A stretch of DNA of 50,330 bases from Novosphingobium piscinae (GTDB taxonomy: Bacteria; Pseudomonadota; Alphaproteobacteria; Sphingomonadales; Sphingomonadaceae), in contig NZ_JACLAX010000020.1 in NCBI RefSeq assembly GCF_014230355.1, forward strand, positions 1 to 50,330, in the 5' to 3' direction. Within the stretch, counting starts at the first letter, position 1. Every line of letters starts with the position of its first letter. A model generated the notes under the pieces. It was not told where the DNA came from. It made no database searches and saw only the letters and a program-made list of their open reading frames with translations. Position numbers and translations under genes: made by a program. Shown one piece after another: positions 7,006 through 15,614 of the stretch.

Positions 7006-7722
7006 ATGACCCGCCCGCTCCGCCCGTTTCGTCTCCGCCCGCTTCGTCTCCGCCCGCATCGTCTCCGCGTAGCCGCGCCGGTGGCGGGGCTGCTCGCCCT
7101 GGTCCTCGCCGGGCCTGTTCTGGCCGGCAAGCCCAAGCCCGGTTTCGACGCCAGCCTGCCAACTATCCCGGCCGCGCCGGCGCGCCCGACCGGTGCGATT
7201 TTCGACGCCGGGCTTGGCTATGCCTCGCTGATCCAGGGCACCGTCGCGCGCCGGGTCGGCGATCCCGTCACGATCCTGCTGATCGAGAACACGATCACCA
7301 ACAAGGCGGCGGGATCGCGCACCGAGCGCAACGGCGCCTTCTCGGTGACCCCGCCATCGGCGGGTCCGCTGTCATTCCTTGACCCCAATGCCCTTAATGC
7401 TGGCGGCCAATCGTCGTTCAAGGGCGATGGCAGTGCGACGCAGACAAGCCAGTTCAACGGCGCGGTGGGTGTCACCATCGCCGAGGTCCGGCCGAACGGC
7501 ACCGCGCTGGTCAGAGGAGAAAAGCGCTTGCTGCTCAGCCAGGGCCAGGAATGGATCCAGTTTTCAGGGATCGTCCGGCTGATCGACATCGATCAGCAGA
7601 ACCAGGTTCGTTCGAACCAGGTGGCCGACGTGCGCGTGGAGTATGCCGGCAACGGCTCGGTCCAGCGCGCCAGCCGCGAGGGCTGGCTGAGCCGCTTCTT
7701 CAACCTGATCGCGCCGTTCTGA
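7006..7722 (+). CDS. flgH: Flagellar L-ring protein FlgH, lacking a lipobox Cys
   Basis: FlgH forms the outer-membrane L-ring. The mature region is clear (VGDPVTILLIENTITNKAAG, later RSNQVADVRVEYAGNG and GWLSRFFNL). FlgH is normally a lipoprotein, but here the signal region (LLALVLAGPVLAGKPKPG) contains no Cys, so it has a signal peptidase I type site. The n-region is extended by Arg/Leu/Pro repeats that come from a 15-base tandem repeat. I chose the ATG at 7006 because earlier in-frame codons lie inside flgG. Predicted length is 238 residues. The stop overlaps the flgI start. Confidence 0.9.
   Translation: MTRPLRPFRLRPLRLRPHRLRVAAPVAGLLALVLAGPVLAGKPKPGFDASLPTIPAAPARPTGAIFDAGLGYASLIQGTVARRVGDPVTILLIENTITNKAAGSRTERNGAFSVTPPSAGPLSFLDPNALNAGGQSSFKGDGSATQTSQFNGAVGVTIAEVRPNGTALVRGEKRLLLSQGQEWIQFSGIVRLIDIDQQNQVRSNQVADVRVEYAGNGSVQRASREGWLSRFFNLIAPF
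7030..7068 (+). repeat. 15-bp tandem repeat in the flgH signal-peptide region
   Basis: The unit CGTCTCCGCCCGCTT is followed by CGTCTCCGCCCGCAT and a partial third copy (CGTCTCCGC). It encodes repeated R-L-R-P-x. Because the unit is a multiple of three, copy changes would lengthen the n-region without breaking the frame. Confidence 0.8.
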
Positions 7723-8891
7723 TGGTGACCGTGATGACCGCTGCCCACCCCGTCACGCCCCGCACCGCGCGGGACACGCTGCGCCGCAGCCTGGCCCAGG
7801 CGCTGCGCTGGCTGCTGCTGTGCTGCGCCCTGCTGCTGATCTCCGCCCCCGGCCATGCCGAGCGCGTGCGCGATCTCGGTGCCTTCCAGGGGGTGCGCTC
7901 GAACCAGCTCACCGGCTATGGCATCGTCGTCGGCCTCGACGGCACCGGTGACGACAATCTCGAATACCTGACCCAGGCGATGCGCGGCACGGCCGGCCGC
8001 TTCGGCGTGCAGCTGCCGCCGGGGATCTCGCCCGGGCTGAAGAACGCGGCGGCGGTGCTGATCACGGCCGACCTGCCGGCCTTCGCCAAGCCCGGCCAGC
8101 ACATCGACGTCACCGTCTCCGCGCTCGGCCGGGCCAAGAGCCTGCGGGGCGGCGCGCTGATTCTGTCGCCGCTCTACGGCGCGGACGGCCAGATCTACGC
8201 GATGGCCCAGGGCAACCTCGCGGTCGGCGGGCTCGGCGTGTCGGGCCGCGACGGCTCGAAGCTCTCGGTCAATGTGCCTACGGTCGGCCGCATCCCCGAG
8301 GGGGCGAGCGTCGAGCGCGCGGTCGAGACCGGGTTCGACAGCGGCGCCGAGCTGCGCTGGAACCTTTATCATGCCGATTTCCTCACCGCCGCGCGGGTCC
8401 GCGACGCGATCAATGCGCGCTATCCCGGAACCGCCCGGGTCGAGGACGGCGTCACCCTCGCCCTCGCCCTCCCGGCCGCGACCGATACCCGCGCATCGGT
8501 GATGGCCGCGATCGAGATGCTCAGCGTGGTCCCCGCCGAGACCCCGGCCAAGGTGATCGTCAACAGCCGCACCGGCACGGTGGTGATCAACAGCGCGGTG
8601 CGCCTCGCCCCGGCCGCGATCAGCCACGGCAAGCTGGTGCTGAAGGTGGACGAGAAGATCCAGGTCAGCCAACCCGCACCGTTCAGCCAGGGCCAGACCG
8701 TGGTGACGCCGCAGAGCCAGGTCAGCGCCGAGGAGGACGGCAGCCACCTGATCCTGACCAAGGGCGGCGCCTCGCTCGCCAAGGTGGTCGATGCGCTCAA
8801 CCTGCTCGGGGTCGGGCCGTCGGATCTGGTCGAAATTCTCCAGGCGCTCAAGCAGGCCGGCGCGCTCAAGGCCGAGATGGAGGTGCTATGA
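7722..8891 (+). CDS. flgI: Flagellar P-ring protein FlgI
   Basis: FlgI is the periplasmic P-ring subunit. The 389-residue protein has a long N-terminus with a hydrophobic core (LLLCCALLLISAPGHA) as a Sec signal. The mature start is RVRDLGAFQGVRSNQLTGYG, then VVGLDGTGDD, and the C-terminus has LNLLGVGPSDLVEILQALK. The ATG at 7722 overlaps the flgH stop; a second ATG at 7734 would also fit and gives a shorter signal peptide. FlgA (1635-2147) is its chaperone. Confidence 0.95.
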   Translation: MVTVMTAAHPVTPRTARDTLRRSLAQALRWLLLCCALLLISAPGHAERVRDLGAFQGVRSNQLTGYGIVVGLDGTGDDNLEYLTQAMRGTAGRFGVQLPPGISPGLKNAAAVLITADLPAFAKPGQHIDVTVSALGRAKSLRGGALILSPLYGADGQIYAMAQGNLAVGGLGVSGRDGSKLSVNVPTVGRIPEGASVERAVETGFDSGAELRWNLYHADFLTAARVRDAINARYPGTARVEDGVTLALALPAATDTRASVMAAIEMLSVVPAETPAKVIVNSRTGTVVINSAVRLAPAAISHGKLVLKVDEKIQVSQPAPFSQGQTVVTPQSQVSAEEDGSHLILTKGGASLAKVVDALNLLGVGPSDLVEILQALKQAGALKAEMEVL

Positions 8892-9208
8892 CCCCGCTCC
8901 CGTCCGTCAACACCGCGCTGTCGCTGCAGCCCCGCGGGCCCAGCGACCGCGAGAAGCTGGCCCAGGCGGCCAAGCAGTTCGAGGCGATCTTTGTCCGCCA
9001 GATGCTGGCCAGCGCCCGCGCCGCCAAGCTCGGCGGCGACGATCCGCTGTTCGGCGGCCAGGCGCTCGACACCTTCCGCCAGATGCAGGACGAGCAGGTT
9101 GCCGACATTGCCGCGAACAGCGGCGCGTTCGGCTTCGCCAAGTCGCTCGAGACCCAGCTCGCCGCCGTGGCCGGGCTGGCGCCGGCCACCACCACGAAGG
9201 CGCGCTGA
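8888..9208 (+). CDS. flgJ: Rod-binding protein FlgJ, N-terminal domain only
   Basis: The 106-residue protein corresponds to the FlgJ rod-cap domain (AAKQFEAIFVRQMLASARAA, residues 27-46; later FRQMQDEQVAD). The C-terminal muramidase of enteric FlgJ is missing, as is common in alphaproteobacteria. The separate SLT transglycosylase at 1-736 probably takes that role. The start overlaps the flgI stop by four bases. Confidence 0.9.
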   Translation: MTPLPSVNTALSLQPRGPSDREKLAQAAKQFEAIFVRQMLASARAAKLGGDDPLFGGQALDTFRQMQDEQVADIAANSGAFGFAKSLETQLAAVAGLAPATTTKAR

Positions 9209-9210
9209 GC

Positions 9211-10548
9211 ATGGCCTCCGACCTGCTCTCGATCGGCCGCAGCGGCGCCCAGGCGGCGCGTATCGCGCTCGACGTCACCGCGCAGAACATCGCCAACGCC
9301 TCGTCCGAGGGCTATGTCCGCCGCTCGGCGCGGATGGCCGAGGTCGCGTCCTCCGGCGGCTTCGGCCGGATCGGCGACGTTTCGCTCTCGGGCGTCCGGC
9401 TCGATGCCGTGGTGCGCAACGCCGATCTGTTCCGCCAGGCCGAGGTCCGCCGCACCGGCGCCGACGCCGCGCGCGCCGCGGCCGAAGTGGCCGGGCTGGA
9501 GAACACCGAGGCGGCGGTCGAACAGTCGGGCGTCTACGATGCCATGGTCAAGTTCGAGGGCTCGCTGCAGCAGCTCGTCGGCGATCCGACCTCGGATTCG
9601 TTGCGGGCCAGCGTGATCGAGGATGCCCGCACCCTGGTCGGCACCTTCAACATCGCCGCCAACGCGCTGGATTCGGTCGGCACGGGGCTGCGGTTCGAGG
9701 CGCAGGACGGGGTCAACCAGGTCAACATCCTGGCCAGCCAGCTGAGCCAGGTGAACCTGCGCCTGGCCCGCGCCGCCGATGCCAGCAGCGATCAGACCGC
9801 CCTGCTCGACCAGCGCGACAGCCTGCTCCAGCAGCTGTCAAACTATACCGACGTCACCACCACCATTGCAGTCGACAACACGGTCACCGTGCAGGTCGGC
9901 GGCACTGGCGGCGAGACCCTGGTCCAGGGCGGCACCGCCACGGCCCTGGCGATGACCACCGGCACGGACGGGACAATCAGCTTCAGCGTCGGTGGCACCG
10001 CCGTGTCGCTGGTCGGCGGCTCGCTCGCCGGCAAGAGCCAGGCCCTGACCAAGCTTGCCGCGGTGCGCGCCAACCTTGATGACATCGCCGACGGGGTGAT
10101 CGACACGGTCAACACCGCCCAGGGCAATGGCCGCAATCTGGGCGGCGGAACCGGCCAGCCGATGTTCTCGGGCAATTCCGCGGCGACCATGGCGCTGGTC
10201 CTGACCAGTGGCGCCGGGATCGCCACGGCCCCGGCCGGCGCGCTCGCCAACAGCCGCGATCCGGGCAACCTCAATGCCCTGCGCGCCGCGCTGGATGGCG
10301 AAGATCCGACCGGCAAGCTCGATGCCCTGCTGTTCGACATCTCCGGCACGGTCGCCGGCCGCAAGGTCACGCGCGATGCCCTGCAGACCATCGCCAACAC
10401 CGCGTCGGTCAGCCTGCAGGCCCAGGCCGGGGTCGATCTTGACCAGGAGGCGGTGAACCTCGTGCGCTACCAGCAGGCCTTCCAGGCCTCGGGCAAGGTC
10501 ATGCAGACCGCCAAAGACATCTTCGAAACCCTGCTCGCCATCCGCTGA
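9211..10548 (+). CDS. flgK: Hook-filament junction protein FlgK
   Basis: FlgK (HAP1) joins hook and filament. The N-terminus (LLSIGRSGAQAARIALDVTA, then NIANASSEGYVRR) and the C-terminus (DQEAVNLVRYQQAFQASGKV) are diagnostic. I placed the start at ATG 9211, two bases after the flgJ stop. At 445 residues it is shorter than enteric FlgK. FlgN is its expected chaperone. Confidence 0.95.
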   Translation: MASDLLSIGRSGAQAARIALDVTAQNIANASSEGYVRRSARMAEVASSGGFGRIGDVSLSGVRLDAVVRNADLFRQAEVRRTGADAARAAAEVAGLENTEAAVEQSGVYDAMVKFEGSLQQLVGDPTSDSLRASVIEDARTLVGTFNIAANALDSVGTGLRFEAQDGVNQVNILASQLSQVNLRLARAADASSDQTALLDQRDSLLQQLSNYTDVTTTIAVDNTVTVQVGGTGGETLVQGGTATALAMTTGTDGTISFSVGGTAVSLVGGSLAGKSQALTKLAAVRANLDDIADGVIDTVNTAQGNGRNLGGGTGQPMFSGNSAATMALVLTSGAGIATAPAGALANSRDPGNLNALRAALDGEDPTGKLDALLFDISGTVAGRKVTRDALQTIANTASVSLQAQAGVDLDQEAVNLVRYQQAFQASGKVMQTAKDIFETLLAIR

Positions 10549-10561
10549 GGACTAGACTGCC

Positions 10562-11476
10562 ATGCCCATCGTCAGCACCAGCACCAGCGCCTTCTACGAT
10601 CGCTCGACGATGGACATCGCCGATCTGCGCAAGCGCGCCGAAGGGCTCCAGGCCGACCTGTCGCGCGGGCAGCGGATCTCGCGCTCATCCGACGATCCCG
10701 TCGGCGCCTCGCGGCTGCGCCAGCTGCAGCGCGCCGAATCGCTGTCGCAGATCGACATCACTAACGCCGCCAAGGCCACGTCGGACCTGCAGCTCACCGA
10801 TGGCGCGCTGAGCTCCCTCGCGGACTACGTGATCCGGCTGCAGGAGCTGACCACCCAGGCCGCCAGCGGGACGATGACGGGCAGCATCCGCGCCGGCATC
10901 GGCACCGAGATCGAGGCGATCCGCAACAATATCATCCAACTGGCCAATTCGCGCGATTCGGCTGGCAATGCGCTGTTCGGCGGGCAGTCGTCGGGTGCGG
11001 CCTACACGGTCGATAGCGCCGGCAACGCGAGCTACCAGGGCACGGCCACGGCCGGCGACCTGCCGCTCGGCGACGGCCAGAACGTGACCCGCGCGCTGAC
11101 CGGCCCCGAGGTGTTCGGCACCACCGGTGGTCCGAACGACCTGCTCGCCCAGCTCAAGACGCTCGCCGACGCGCTCAAGGCCGGTGGCGCCGGCGCGCAG
11201 CAGGCGGCCCAGGACGGGCTCACCGCGCTGAGCCAGAGTCTCGACACCATCACCACCGCGCAGACCGTGGTCGGCAGCCGGCTCTCGTGGATCGACCTGA
11301 CCACCGAGCGCCGCACCAACCTGTCCGAACTGCGCGCCCAGGAGGAAAGCGACGTCGGCGGGACCGACATCGCCGCCACCGTGGCCAAGCTGCAGGAGAC
11401 GATGACCGTGCTCGAGGCGAGCCAGGCCAGCTTCACCAAGCTGGCCGGGCTGTCGCTGTTCCGCCTGCTCAACTGA
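10562..11476 (+). CDS. flgL: Hook-filament junction protein FlgL
   Basis: FlgL (HAP3) has a flagellin-like N-terminal helix (LSRGQRISRSSDDPVGASRL, residues 32-51) and a C-terminal helix (DIAATVAKLQETMTVLEASQ). Its 304 residues are close to enteric FlgL. It is the last gene of the flgB-flgL run; motA follows after 54 bases, without an obvious terminator. Confidence 0.93.
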   Translation: MPIVSTSTSAFYDRSTMDIADLRKRAEGLQADLSRGQRISRSSDDPVGASRLRQLQRAESLSQIDITNAAKATSDLQLTDGALSSLADYVIRLQELTTQAASGTMTGSIRAGIGTEIEAIRNNIIQLANSRDSAGNALFGGQSSGAAYTVDSAGNASYQGTATAGDLPLGDGQNVTRALTGPEVFGTTGGPNDLLAQLKTLADALKAGGAGAQQAAQDGLTALSQSLDTITTAQTVVGSRLSWIDLTTERRTNLSELRAQEESDVGGTDIAATVAKLQETMTVLEASQASFTKLAGLSLFRLLN

Positions 11477-11530
11477 CCGCCGCCCCTTCCCGTCCCTTCC
11501 GCCGTGACGCTCTGACAGGAATCCAATCGC

Positions 11531-12394
11531 ATGTTCGCTGGTATCGGTATCGTTGTCCTCCTGGTCATGGTCTTTGGCGGCTTCGCCATCACCGGCGGTG
11601 CGCTGGGCCCCGTGATGCACGCGATTCCCCACGAAATGCTGATCATCGGCGGCGCGGCGATCGGCGCCACGATCACCGGCAACTCGATGCACGAGCTCAA
11701 GCTGATCGGCGGCGGCTTTGCCAAGATCTTCAAGGGCCCGCAGCATACCAAGCAGGACCACATCGACGCGATCATCCTGGTCACCCGGCTGATGAAACTG
11801 CTCCGCTCGGAAGGCCCGGTCGCGCTCGAATCGCACGTCACCGATCCCAAGTCGTCGGCGCTGTTCGCTGAATTCCCCCGGCTGCTGGCCAACCATGCGC
11901 TGGTCGACCTGATCTGCGACACCCTGACGCTGATCGTGGTCAGCTCGGGCACGCTCGAGGTCCATGCCGTCGAGGAGGTCATGGACAATGCGATGAAGAC
12001 CCACTTCCACGAAATGCACGAGCCGCAGCACGCGCTGCAGACGCTGGCCGACGCGCTCCCCGCGCTCGGCATCGTCGCGGCCGTGCTCGGCGTGGTCAAG
12101 ACCATGGGCTCGATCGACAAGCCGCCGGCGATCCTCGGCGGGATGATCGGTTCGGCGCTGGTCGGGACCTTCATGGGCGTGCTGCTGGCCTACGGCATGG
12201 TCGCGCCGATGGCGGGCCGGCTCAAGCAGGTGATCGACCAGGACGAGCAGATCTTCCACGCGGTCAAGCAGGTGATCATCGCGAGCCTGCACGGCTGGCC
12301 GCAGCCGCTGGTGGTCGAAAGTGCCCGCTCGGGCCTGGGCCACGCCTTCCGGCCGGGCCTGTCCGAGCTGCTCGACAGCCTGCGCGGCCGCTAA
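11531..12394 (+). CDS. motA: Flagellar stator protein MotA
   Basis: MotA forms the ion-channel pentamer of the stator with MotB. The 287-residue protein has four membrane segments: residues about 1-22, 34-50, 172-195 (ALGIVAAVLGVVKTMG) and 205-228 (ALVGTFMGVLLAYGMVAPMA). The large cytoplasmic loop lies between the second and third. It resembles the long proton-type MotA of E. coli. It is followed by motB 14 bases downstream. Confidence 0.95.
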   Translation: MFAGIGIVVLLVMVFGGFAITGGALGPVMHAIPHEMLIIGGAAIGATITGNSMHELKLIGGGFAKIFKGPQHTKQDHIDAIILVTRLMKLLRSEGPVALESHVTDPKSSALFAEFPRLLANHALVDLICDTLTLIVVSSGTLEVHAVEEVMDNAMKTHFHEMHEPQHALQTLADALPALGIVAAVLGVVKTMGSIDKPPAILGGMIGSALVGTFMGVLLAYGMVAPMAGRLKQVIDQDEQIFHAVKQVIIASLHGWPQPLVVESARSGLGHAFRPGLSELLDSLRGR

Positions 12395-12408
12395 GGGAGC
12401 GCTGAACC

Positions 12409-13245
12409 ATGGCCGGACCAGCCAAGCGCGGCAAGAACGAGCCGCCGCCGCCGATCATCGTCAAGAAGGTCACGGTCGTGGCCGGCGGCCACCACGGCGG
12501 CGCCTGGAAGGTCGCCTATGCCGACTTCGTGACCGCGATGATGGCCTTCTTCCTGCTGATGTGGCTGCTTGGCGCCACCACCGAGAAGCAGCGCAAGGGC
12601 ATCGCCGACTATTTCACCCCAACGCTGGTCAAGATGCGTCAGGACAGTGCCGGCTCGAACGGCCTGCTGGGCGGCAGTTCTATCACCGATGTGGATAATT
12701 ATCCGCACAAGATGGGCCAGACCGGCACAAAGGCCATGACCATCCCGCGCGATACCACCGGCGGCCCCAAGGAGGGCGCGGCCAAGGTCAAGCGCATGCA
12801 GCAGAAGCTGGCCGAGAAGATGGCCAAGTCCGCAGCGCTGCGCCGGCTGATGAGCCAGGTGAAGATGGTCCAGACCGCCGAGGGCATCCGCATCGACCTG
12901 GTCGACAATGCCAACTTCTCGATGTTCCGGCTCGGCACGACCGTGCTCACCCCCGATGCGGCGCAGCTGCTGATGGCGCTGGGCCAGACGATCTCGCCCG
13001 AGCCCGGCACGCTGATGATCCGTGGCCACACCGATGCCGTACCCTACCGGCAGGAGGGCCAGCTCGCCAACAACTGGTCGCTCTCGGCCGGACGCGCCGA
13101 GGCCACCCGCCAGTCGCTGATGCGCAACGGCATCCGCGAGGACCGCTTCAAGCGGATCGAGGGTGTGGCCGATCGCGAGCTGCTGATCCCCGACAACCCG
13201 CAGGACCCGCGCAACCGCCGGATCTCGATCGTGGTGGCAAGCTGA
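12409..13245 (+). CDS. motB: Flagellar stator protein MotB
   Basis: MotB anchors the stator to peptidoglycan. After a basic, Pro-rich N-terminus comes the single membrane segment with the proton-carrying Asp39 (VAYADFVTAMMAFFLLMWLL). The C-terminal OmpA-like domain is complete (MIRGHTDAVPY, NNWSLSAGRAEATR, NRRISIVV). At 278 residues it is normal. It contrasts with the short MotB-like protein at 2199-2624. Confidence 0.95.
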   Translation: MAGPAKRGKNEPPPPIIVKKVTVVAGGHHGGAWKVAYADFVTAMMAFFLLMWLLGATTEKQRKGIADYFTPTLVKMRQDSAGSNGLLGGSSITDVDNYPHKMGQTGTKAMTIPRDTTGGPKEGAAKVKRMQQKLAEKMAKSAALRRLMSQVKMVQTAEGIRIDLVDNANFSMFRLGTTVLTPDAAQLLMALGQTISPEPGTLMIRGHTDAVPYRQEGQLANNWSLSAGRAEATRQSLMRNGIREDRFKRIEGVADRELLIPDNPQDPRNRRISIVVAS

Positions 13246-13342
13246 GGCCGCCGGACAGACCGGACCAGACCGGGAACAAACCCGTCTTATTCACCCCGTG
13301 ACGGGGCTGCGCTAGGGCTGCACCCGACAAGGGAGAACGCAG

Positions 13343-13843
13343 ATGGCACGACGCAAGACGGCCCTGGAACACCTGCAGAACGGACGACAGCCACACATCG
13401 TCGAGATGATCCCGCCCGGCGCGCCGGGCTTTCGCGAGGCACAGGGCGGAGCCATGGTGGTCTCGTCCCCGGCCGAGGTCGATGACCTGGTCCGCCGGCT
13501 GCGAAGGGGTGAACTGGTGACGCTGGACGACCTGCGCGCCGCGCTGGCCCGCCGGCATCGCGTGGCCGTCGCCTGCCCCGTCTCGACCGCGATCTTCCTC
13601 AACATGGCCGCCCGCGCGGCCGAGGAACGGCGCGAGATGGGCGTCCCGGCGGACACGCTGACCCCATGGTGGCGGGTGCTCAGGAAGGGCGGCTTCCTCA
13701 ACCCGAAATTTCCGGGGGGCACCGACCTCCAGGCCGAGCTGCTGGCGGCCGAGGGGATCCGCGTCTCGCCGCTCCGGAAGCAGCCCGCGGTGTTCGACTA
13801 TCTGGAGCTCCGCCCGCGCGACCCGCTCGAGGACCGGGGATAA
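13343..13843 (+). CDS. MGMT-family (alkyltransferase-like) protein without the catalytic Cys
   Basis: The 166-residue protein resembles a family related to the DNA-binding domain of O6-methylguanine-DNA methyltransferases. Supporting stretches are PVSTAIFLNMAARAAEE (about 78-94), TPWWRVLRKGGFLNPKFPGG (about 109-128) and a following LLAAEGI. Where true MGMTs have PCHRV this protein has PWWRV, so it cannot accept alkyl groups. It may bind DNA, perhaps flagging lesions as alkyltransferase-like proteins do. It stands alone between motB and the convergent cheB and seems unrelated to motility. Confidence 0.65.
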   Translation: MARRKTALEHLQNGRQPHIVEMIPPGAPGFREAQGGAMVVSSPAEVDDLVRRLRRGELVTLDDLRAALARRHRVAVACPVSTAIFLNMAARAAEERREMGVPADTLTPWWRVLRKGGFLNPKFPGGTDLQAELLAAEGIRVSPLRKQPAVFDYLELRPRDPLEDRG

Positions 13844-13989
13844 GACGCAGCTAGCGCTCCGGACGTCCTGCCGCTGGGCGGGCGAAGGCGACAAGGCGCG
13901 CGGCGGGCGCTCTGCCAGTGATCGATGCCGTCATCCGTGCCACCGGCAAACCCGCGGCTCGCCGCCTGCGGGCCGGGTGGCCGTGACAC

Positions 13990-14026
13990 AGCAAGCCCGC
14001 CCGGCACAGGGCCGGACGGGCTTGCT
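13990..14026. terminator. Strong hairpin between convergent genes
   Basis: AGCAAGCCCG and CCGGC pair with GCCGG and CGGGCTTGCT around an ACAGG loop, giving a stem of 15 bp with one mismatch. There is no T-run on either side. It lies between the alkyltransferase-like gene and cheB, which converge, so it may serve both. Confidence 0.6.
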
Positions 14027-14067
14027 GGTTATGCCCTGCGGACAGTGCCGGTACGGTCGGATCGGCC

Positions 14068-15129
14068 TCAGCCGGTAAACGTGCCCGAAGTGCTGCACTT
14101 GCCGAGGATCGCCGCGGCAAGCGCCTCGAGCGCGAGGGGCTGCTGCACCGCGCCGGCAGCGATCGCCGCGGCCGGGGCCTCGCCCACGGTCGCCGTCGCC
14201 GGATCCTGGGCGAAGGTGGCGGCGCCGGCATCGCGCAGGAGCTTGAGCCCCTTGGCGCCGTCCTCGCCCATGCCCGTCAGCACGGCGCCGACGGCGGGGA
14301 CACCGGCGCGGGCCATGGTCCCGAACAGCAGCGTGGCCGAGGGGCGGGCCCCTTCGACCGGATCGCGCGCGACCAGCCGCACCTTGGGGGGCTGACCGGC
14401 CTCGATCAACGCGTGGCAGGCGGGATCGGCGGCAATGTGGATGGTCCCCGGGGTCAGGGCGGCGCCGTCGGTCGCGGCCTTGACGGTGCAGGGCAGCTGG
14501 TCCGACATGCGGTTGATGAAGGCATCGACCACCATCGGCTCGAGCCCGAGCGTGATGATCGTTGGCGGGCACTGGGCCGGCCAGGCGGCGAGCAGATCGC
14601 CCAGCGCGTCGATCCCGCCCATCGAGGCGGACAACGCGACGACATGCCCGTTCCAGTCGAACTGCACCTCGCTGGCCGCGGCCACCTTGGCCTCGGCGGC
14701 GCGCTTGCGGGTGCCCGCATCCTTGACGTTGCTGTTGGCCGCGGCGAGCACGATCTTGCCGAGCTTGCCGACGGTCTTGGCGAACTGTTCCGGGGTGGCC
14801 TTGAGCGGCTTGGGGAAGCATTCGACCGCGCCCAGCTCATAGGCCCGCAGCGAGGTATCGGTGCCGGCCTGGGTAAGCGAGCTGAGCATCACCACCGGCA
14901 TCGGCTTGTCCTCCATGATCTCCTTCAGGAAATCGATCCCGCTCATCCCGGGCATCTCGACATCGAGCGTCAGGACGTTGGGCTTGAGCTCGACAATCTG
15001 CTTGCGGGCCTCGTCGGCGCTCGCCGCTGTCCCTACCACGACCACGTTCTTGGTCTGGTCGAGCAGATCGGAAAAGAGCGCGCGCATCGCAGCGGAATCA
15101 TCGACGACCAGAACTCGAGCTTCGTGCAT
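14068..15129 (-). CDS. cheB: CheB-like methylesterase response regulator with degenerate active site
   Basis: This 353-residue protein has an intact receiver domain (VVDDSAAMR, phosphoacceptor Asp56 in TLDVEMPGMSG, Lys in FPKP) and a CheB_methylest domain. The catalytic Ser region (ALSASMGG) and Asp region (LTGMGEDGAKG) remain. The catalytic His (QH in VQHM of the second CheB) is replaced in IITLGLEP. The GHLPSVD motif is changed to GARPSAT. Deamidase or esterase activity is therefore doubtful. It is transcribed away from the STAS-cheA operon. It may act as a phosphate sink or a regulator instead. Confidence 0.85.
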   Translation of the reverse strand: MHEARVLVVDDSAAMRALFSDLLDQTKNVVVVGTAASADEARKQIVELKPNVLTLDVEMPGMSGIDFLKEIMEDKPMPVVMLSSLTQAGTDTSLRAYELGAVECFPKPLKATPEQFAKTVGKLGKIVLAAANSNVKDAGTRKRAAEAKVAAASEVQFDWNGHVVALSASMGGIDALGDLLAAWPAQCPPTIITLGLEPMVVDAFINRMSDQLPCTVKAATDGAALTPGTIHIAADPACHALIEAGQPPKVRLVARDPVEGARPSATLLFGTMARAGVPAVGAVLTGMGEDGAKGLKLLRDAGAATFAQDPATATVGEAPAAAIAAGAVQQPLALEALAAAILGKCSTSGTFTG

Positions 15130-15350
15130 GGAATCACCTTGTCAAACCGGCCCCCGCACGGGCGGGGCTCACGGTCTGTCTTTACGATCGCAAATCATTC
15201 CATCCGCTTGCCCGAGCCCACGCAAAGTTCCTTAACAGGAGGGTAATTCAGCCTTTGCGAGGCCTTTTCTATGAAGGGGGACCACGCCTTGCCCCCGGTC
15301 CTGCCGGTGGCCGGGTCCTGAAAGACTTTTTGGCCGAAAACAGGGGCATG

Positions 15351-15614
15351 ATGCAGACTATCACCCTTCCTGAACGTTGCGACCGGGCCGCCGCCGAGGT
15401 GCTGCTGCCCGAGTTCGTGGCCGCCATCGGCAGCGGGCCGCTGCGGATCGATGGCACGGCCACGCGCCAGTGCGGCCAGGCCATGCTGCAGCTGCTGGTC
15501 AGCGCGCGGCGCACCGGCGAAGGTACGCGGATCGATCCGTCGCCCGCGCTGATCGATGTCGCCCTGCTCACCGGGCTCGATCGCGAGCTGTTCGACGAAG
15601 GGGTCGCGGCATGA
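15351..15614 (+). CDS. STAS-domain chemotaxis protein
   Basis: The 87-residue protein has an STAS-like pattern: a beta strand LRIDG, then ATRQCGQAMLQLLVSARR as the central helix, and ALLTGLDREL near the end. Such small STAS proteins often precede cheA in alphaproteobacterial chemotaxis operons; their role is not settled. I chose the ATG at 15351 because AGGGG lies four bases upstream. It overlaps cheA by four bases (ATGA), so it is coupled to it. Confidence 0.75.
   Translation: MQTITLPERCDRAAAEVLLPEFVAAIGSGPLRIDGTATRQCGQAMLQLLVSARRTGEGTRIDPSPALIDVALLTGLDRELFDEGVAA

Noticed and set aside
10685..12343. Open frame of 552 codons on the minus strand opposite flgL and motA
   Set aside because: The translation is Arg/Gln/His-rich and without motifs, and it runs across two real genes. 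It is a composition artefact.
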